64,000 nucleotides of DNA from CAXBMB01 sp052078155. GTDB taxonomy: Bacteria; Pseudomonadota; Alphaproteobacteria; Kiloniellales; DSM-21159. The stretch is taken from NCBI GenBank assembly GCA_052078155.1, contig JBQJBP010000001.1, positions 2,593,078 through 2,657,077 of the forward strand. Reading direction: 5' to 3'. Within the stretch, counting starts at the first letter, position 1; each line of letters starts with the position of its first letter. Position numbers and translations under genes: made by a program. Below the pieces are notes generated by a model that saw nothing but the letters and a program-made list of their open reading frames with translations, was not told the DNA's origin and ran no database searches. Shown here piece by piece: positions 60,724 to 64,000 of this stretch.

Positions 60724-61192
60724 TAAGAGAACCATTTTGGGCGCACTTCTGCCCTTCGTTGCCAGCCCTGCTGGTTTGGCCCTTGTTACCATCGGAGCCT
60801 TAGGCTTGCTTTTCTTAGACAAAGAGAAAAAAGAGGAAACCGAAAAGGGCAACGGTGTCGATACCGTTCCAAACGGTCCCCGGCGGTTGCCGGAGCAGTT
60901 GGAGCAACCATCAGAGAAACCGCTCTATCCCTGGCAGGTAACGGTACCCAAACCCGAACAGCCACCGTTCGATACCGTTGAAGCAACGGTGAGAAGCCCG
61001 GAAATCTCGGAAATCCCGAACAAGCCTGAGCCGCTCAATCCCGGATATCCCGAGAATGTCGGAAGTCCTGAACAGTTAGAAGCATCAGTCAGAGACGAAG
61101 CTGTAAAGAAGGAGATCATCCGGCAGGCAATGTCAGAACTTGGCAAACGCAGCGCGGCGGCTCGGGCGAAGAAAAGCGTTCTGAATACATAA
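60719..61192 (+). CDS. Hypothetical membrane-anchored protein starting in the attachment repeat
   Basis: 157 residues. The ATG at 60719 is the complement of the tRNA CAT anticodon, so the start codon belongs to the left attachment repeat; AGG is close by but spacing is short. It has one N-terminal hydrophobic segment (about residues 7-32, SPAGLALVTIGALGLLFL), a long Pro/Glu-rich polar middle and a charged C-terminal helix (KEIIRQAMSELGKRSA). No family recognised. If the element circularises, the gene keeps this start. Confidence 0.55.
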   Translation: MSKRTILGALLPFVASPAGLALVTIGALGLLFLDKEKKEETEKGNGVDTVPNGPRRLPEQLEQPSEKPLYPWQVTVPKPEQPPFDTVEATVRSPEISEIPNKPEPLNPGYPENVGSPEQLEASVRDEAVKKEIIRQAMSELGKRSAAARAKKSVLNT

Positions 61193-61313
61193 CGAGTACA
61201 TATCTCTCGGTAGGTTGTGGTTTAAGCCATGACCTACCGACAAAACCAGCCATCTCGCAAATTGAAAATTCTCACCAACCAAACATACCAGCCAATTGCT
61301 AGTAGGAGCTCAC

Positions 61314-62186
61314 TCAGCATTCATTTTCTGGGCGACTTCGACATTTCAACGTTCGCCTTTGGCCACTACCCGTTAGCGCATCTTCATATATGAATGCCAT
61401 ATTCCAATAGTGGGAGATCAAGGCATCTTCATTCTGATCAATGAATAGTGCATACATCCTCTCTAGGCTGGTCTGAGTTTCTTCCGCTTGTTGGTTGGAG
61501 CTGAGGCGAAAGGTAATGCGCGGCGGCAAGTTCCCCCCAATACGAAGTGTTAGATAACCGTCTTCATCAATAGAATATTTACGTATGATAGACGGATTAC
61601 TTACATCTCGGCCAACCTGCAAAGCGTGGGCACGTACTCGGTTTGCAATTTTCACTAATGAGGTGAAATTATCATTGTCCCAAATGACCTGAGTTCTTTG
61701 ATTGACAGAAGCAAGGTAAGTTGACTCGTCATAGGTCGTTACCGGATATCGAGCATCAAACGACAACATATCTTTGAGTAATTTGAATTTGGCCCCATCT
61801 TCCACCTCTGAAGGGAAAGCAACTTCTTTGGCGATTTTTGACAAATCATGCCCAAACCTAAATTTCAAATCATCGGCAAACACTTTTTCAGCGCAGCCTT
61901 GGTAAGCCTTTGCTAAACTGGCTTTAAGAAACATTTCGACAGAATAACCAAGAAGCAACATTGAAGCTCGCGGCAATCCGAGAATTTCATCCCGTTTTCT
62001 TTCTTGGGTAAGTAGCTTTGTTTTGGAAGTTCCAGTCGGGACAAAAGAGCGCTTTCGACCAAGCCAAAGCTCACGATTGGCTTTTGCCGAGGCCAATAGA
62101 CCATCACCTTCTTGAAGCCAGGCTTTAGGGTCAAACGAACCGACACTTTTCCCATCAATGCGCTTAGGAAGGGGCTTGGTTGCCAT
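61314..62186 (-). CDS. HEPN-like protein, candidate defence or toxin component
   Basis: 290 residues, in A/T-rich sequence unlike the chromosome. The block ASMLLLGYSVEMFLKASLAKA followed by RFGHDLSKIAKEV (residues about 75-125) resembles the HEPN helix bundle seen in antitoxin/toxin and abortive-infection proteins, but the RxxxxH ribonuclease motif is not evident. I do not name it further. It is transcribed opposite to the neighbouring NTPase gene, with a 228-bp gap. Confidence 0.6.
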   Translation of the reverse strand: MATKPLPKRIDGKSVGSFDPKAWLQEGDGLLASAKANRELWLGRKRSFVPTGTSKTKLLTQERKRDEILGLPRASMLLLGYSVEMFLKASLAKAYQGCAEKVFADDLKFRFGHDLSKIAKEVAFPSEVEDGAKFKLLKDMLSFDARYPVTTYDESTYLASVNQRTQVIWDNDNFTSLVKIANRVRAHALQVGRDVSNPSIIRKYSIDEDGYLTLRIGGNLPPRITFRLSSNQQAEETQTSLERMYALFIDQNEDALISHYWNMAFIYEDALTGSGQRRTLKCRSRPENEC

Positions 62187-62414
62187 CTATTTTGTCTCAC
62201 TTTTTTAGCAGAAACATTTGGCTGGATTTTACCTAAACACATACAAATCAATTTAGTGGGCGACAAAATCCTTCATAAGCATGAAACACCGCTAGCATTT
62301 CTAATTTAGGAAAATTTGGGTAGCATCAACACCTACATTTCACCAACTTAAAATGGTATTGGAATATTGTAGAATTTCTCCAAATAGCGTCAAACGAAGT
62401 CGAAAGCCGAACCA

Positions 62415-63758
62415 ATGAAATACATCGTCCCCTCACCTGAGGTAAAACTCTATGAAGACGGTTTCGATGATCATGATTTGCTGGGAAGAAAGCTATCAGG
62501 CCAGCAATTGTCAGATCTCGTTGAAAGAATTGAAGACCCTTTAGTTATTGCAATTGATGGCACCTGGGGCAGCGGAAAGAGTTTTTTCCTCAAATGCTGG
62601 GTAGGAGCACATACTAAGGAAAACAAAAAAAAGGGCCAAACAATCTACTTCGATGCTTTCGAGAACGACTATTTGGACGATCCATTGATCGGCTTGACCA
62701 GCTGCATTTCTCAAAGACTGGAGCAATCACAGCCCAAAAAAAGAATATGGGACAAAGCTAAGAAGGCTGCACCTGAGATCGTAAAACCTCTCGTTAGAAT
62801 TGGCCTGGGTGCTGTTACTTCCGGAGCATCAGAAATTGTAGGAACAGCGGCTGGTGCAATACTTGCCAGTAGCAAGGAAGAAATAACAAAACAAGTAGAC
62901 ACGTTTTGGCAAAAGGAAAATGATCGAAAAGCGGCAATGTATGAGTTTCGCAACGCCCTAATAGAACTCACACAACCAAACAAAGGTGAAGATTTTCCGA
63001 CTAAACTTGTCATAACAATCGACGAGCTAGACCGTTGTCGCCCAGACTATGCACTTTCCGTCCTTGAAGTGATTAAGCACTTCTTCAATGTCCCACATGT
63101 CCATTTCGTGCTGGGTGTGAACTTAAGAGAATTGGAAAACAGCGTTCGAGCAAGGTATGGGAACAATACAAATGCTCGCCTATATCTTCAGAAATTCATT
63201 TCGCTAACTATGAGTTTGCCGGAAAACACCGAATCTCAAACCGGTACTTCCTCAATTTCTCTGAGATACTTTGACAAAATGTCCAGAAAGATGGACATAA
63301 ACAAAAATATGCAAGCTATGGTACGAGAACACATTGAAAGAAATACCGTTCAACAAAAACTCTCACTACGTATTATCGAACGCATATTGACTGAAATGGC
63401 CCTAGTTCCCCAATCTCCATACTCTTTTACCAACCTGTTTCGGGGAGTTCAATATCTCATCTCTGGCCTAATTGTTCTGAAAGTAGTTTTCCCAAATGAA
63501 TACCTCCTCGCTCTAGAAGACACTCTGTCCATTAATGACATCCACAAAACTTTTGGAATTGGAATTGATGCAAAACCAGATAAATACGGTGAAGTTATTG
63601 ATGAAGTATGGAAAATGGTACTATGGCCAAAAAGTGCTGATCTTAGTGAATCAAGATGGGCGTTGTTTGGGGGGTTAGGAAGGCCTCCGACCCTTCGAGT
63701 AGTTATTGAAGACTATTTGGAGAAGTTCAATTTTGATGTCCCTGAACAGCCAACATAG
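62415..63758 (+). CDS. KAP-family P-loop NTPase
   Basis: 447 residues. Walker A is DGTWGSGKS (residues 48-56), followed by FDAFENDY. A hydrophobic segment (about residues 124-152, IGLGAVTSGASEIVGTAAGA) sits between Walker A and Walker B as in KAP proteins. Walker B is LVITIDELDRC (about residue 198), then HFVLGVNLREL. The family is named after Kidins220, ARMS and PifA; PifA of the F plasmid excludes phage T7. A phage-defence role for this island gene is therefore a reasonable but unproved guess. Confidence 0.85.
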   Translation: MKYIVPSPEVKLYEDGFDDHDLLGRKLSGQQLSDLVERIEDPLVIAIDGTWGSGKSFFLKCWVGAHTKENKKKGQTIYFDAFENDYLDDPLIGLTSCISQRLEQSQPKKRIWDKAKKAAPEIVKPLVRIGLGAVTSGASEIVGTAAGAILASSKEEITKQVDTFWQKENDRKAAMYEFRNALIELTQPNKGEDFPTKLVITIDELDRCRPDYALSVLEVIKHFFNVPHVHFVLGVNLRELENSVRARYGNNTNARLYLQKFISLTMSLPENTESQTGTSSISLRYFDKMSRKMDINKNMQAMVREHIERNTVQQKLSLRIIERILTEMALVPQSPYSFTNLFRGVQYLISGLIVLKVVFPNEYLLALEDTLSINDIHKTFGIGIDAKPDKYGEVIDEVWKMVLWPKSADLSESRWALFGGLGRPPTLRVVIEDYLEKFNFDVPEQPT

Positions 63759-63836
63759 CAACACAATACTTTTCAACTATCTTAGTTAATGTTGTTTAAC
63801 TGTTTAAGTAGGCCCCTTGGTAGCCCCGAACGAAAG

Positions 63837-63866
63837 AACGCCCTAACAGCTTCCTGTTAAGGCGTT
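63837..63866 (-). terminator. Hairpin downstream of intact tRNA-fMet (element-borne)
   Basis: AACGCCCTAACAG at 63837-63849 and CTGTTAAGGCGTT at 63854-63866 form a 13-bp stem with one mismatch and a 4-base loop. It lies 9 bp past the tRNA on the minus strand and seems to replace the original terminator at 60625-60657. Confidence 0.7.
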
Positions 63867-63871
63867 GAAAT

Positions 63872-63952
<81 letters not shown>

Positions 63953-64000
63953 CCAGGGTATGTTGTCATGTTGAGGATGGTGTCCGGCGTTTTGTTGGAC

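Noticed and set aside
62415..63758. Filamentous-phage Zot/pI-type protein as an explanation for the island NTPase
   Set aside because: Walker A and B order, the internal hydrophobic segment and the DELDRC motif fit the KAP family better; no other filamentous phage genes are present.

Overview
The window looks like the chromosome of a moderately high-GC alphaproteobacterium. I base this on its gene families and arrangements: peptide/opine-type ABC systems, PxpABC, a FecI/FecR/TonB iron locus, a glycosyltransferase next to an LpxH-like phosphatase, and the tRNA-fMet sequence. Many genes start at ATGA or GTGA overlaps with the gene before. The genus cannot be fixed from the sequence alone; a marine or host-associated, heterotrophic Rhodospirillales/Kiloniellales-type organism would fit.

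Layout. 1-4.0 kb: the tail of a DUF3445 (haem N-demethylase-like) gene, an ammonium transporter with a small membrane-protein partner, and a thioredoxin-like protein. 4.3-10.9 kb: a complete five-gene oligopeptide/oligosaccharide ABC importer. 11-13.2 kb: a HupE/UreJ-type metal module with a histidine-rich exported protein. 13.6-18.5 kb: 5-oxoprolinase PxpABC, an M24 (DddP-like) metalloenzyme and its divergent LysR regulator. 18.6-21.7 kb: LysR, an alpha/beta hydrolase and an FAD monooxygenase. 22.3-31.0 kb: an eight-gene envelope operon that I consider the most interesting locus. 31.4-32.5 kb: an FAH-family enzyme. 32.6-41.3 kb: an iron-uptake locus with a PepSY protein, TonB-dependent receptor, FecR, FecI, TonB, two ExbD and one ExbB, with Fur-box-like sites. 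41.7-43.0 kb: a GmhB fusion. 43.4-52.6 kb: an acyl-CoA catabolic region with LysR and IclR regulators. 52.7-60.4 kb: a cyclic-nucleotide-binding CPBP protein, a radical SAM protein, a glycosyltransferase/LpxH-like pair and a WcbI-GSCFA protein. 60.7-63.95 kb: a 3.2-kb island inserted in tRNA-fMet.

The 22.3-31.0 kb operon encodes two exported proteins, a TPR-like membrane protein, a PEGA/FGE-fold membrane protein, a 56-residue membrane peptide, a MotA/TolQ/ExbB homologue and two von Willebrand A proteins. The only membrane segment of each vWA protein has an Asp placed as in ExbD/MotB. I infer a proton-channel-driven envelope machine in which two vWA proteins replace the usual ExbD/MotB subunits. 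Its function is unknown.

Two other structural discoveries stand out. One is a dispersed palindromic repeat family of up to about 150 bp, with at least six recognisable copies, some supplying stop codons. The other is the tRNA-fMet island, flanked by 49-bp direct repeats. It carries a KAP-family P-loop NTPase and a HEPN-like protein but no integrase.
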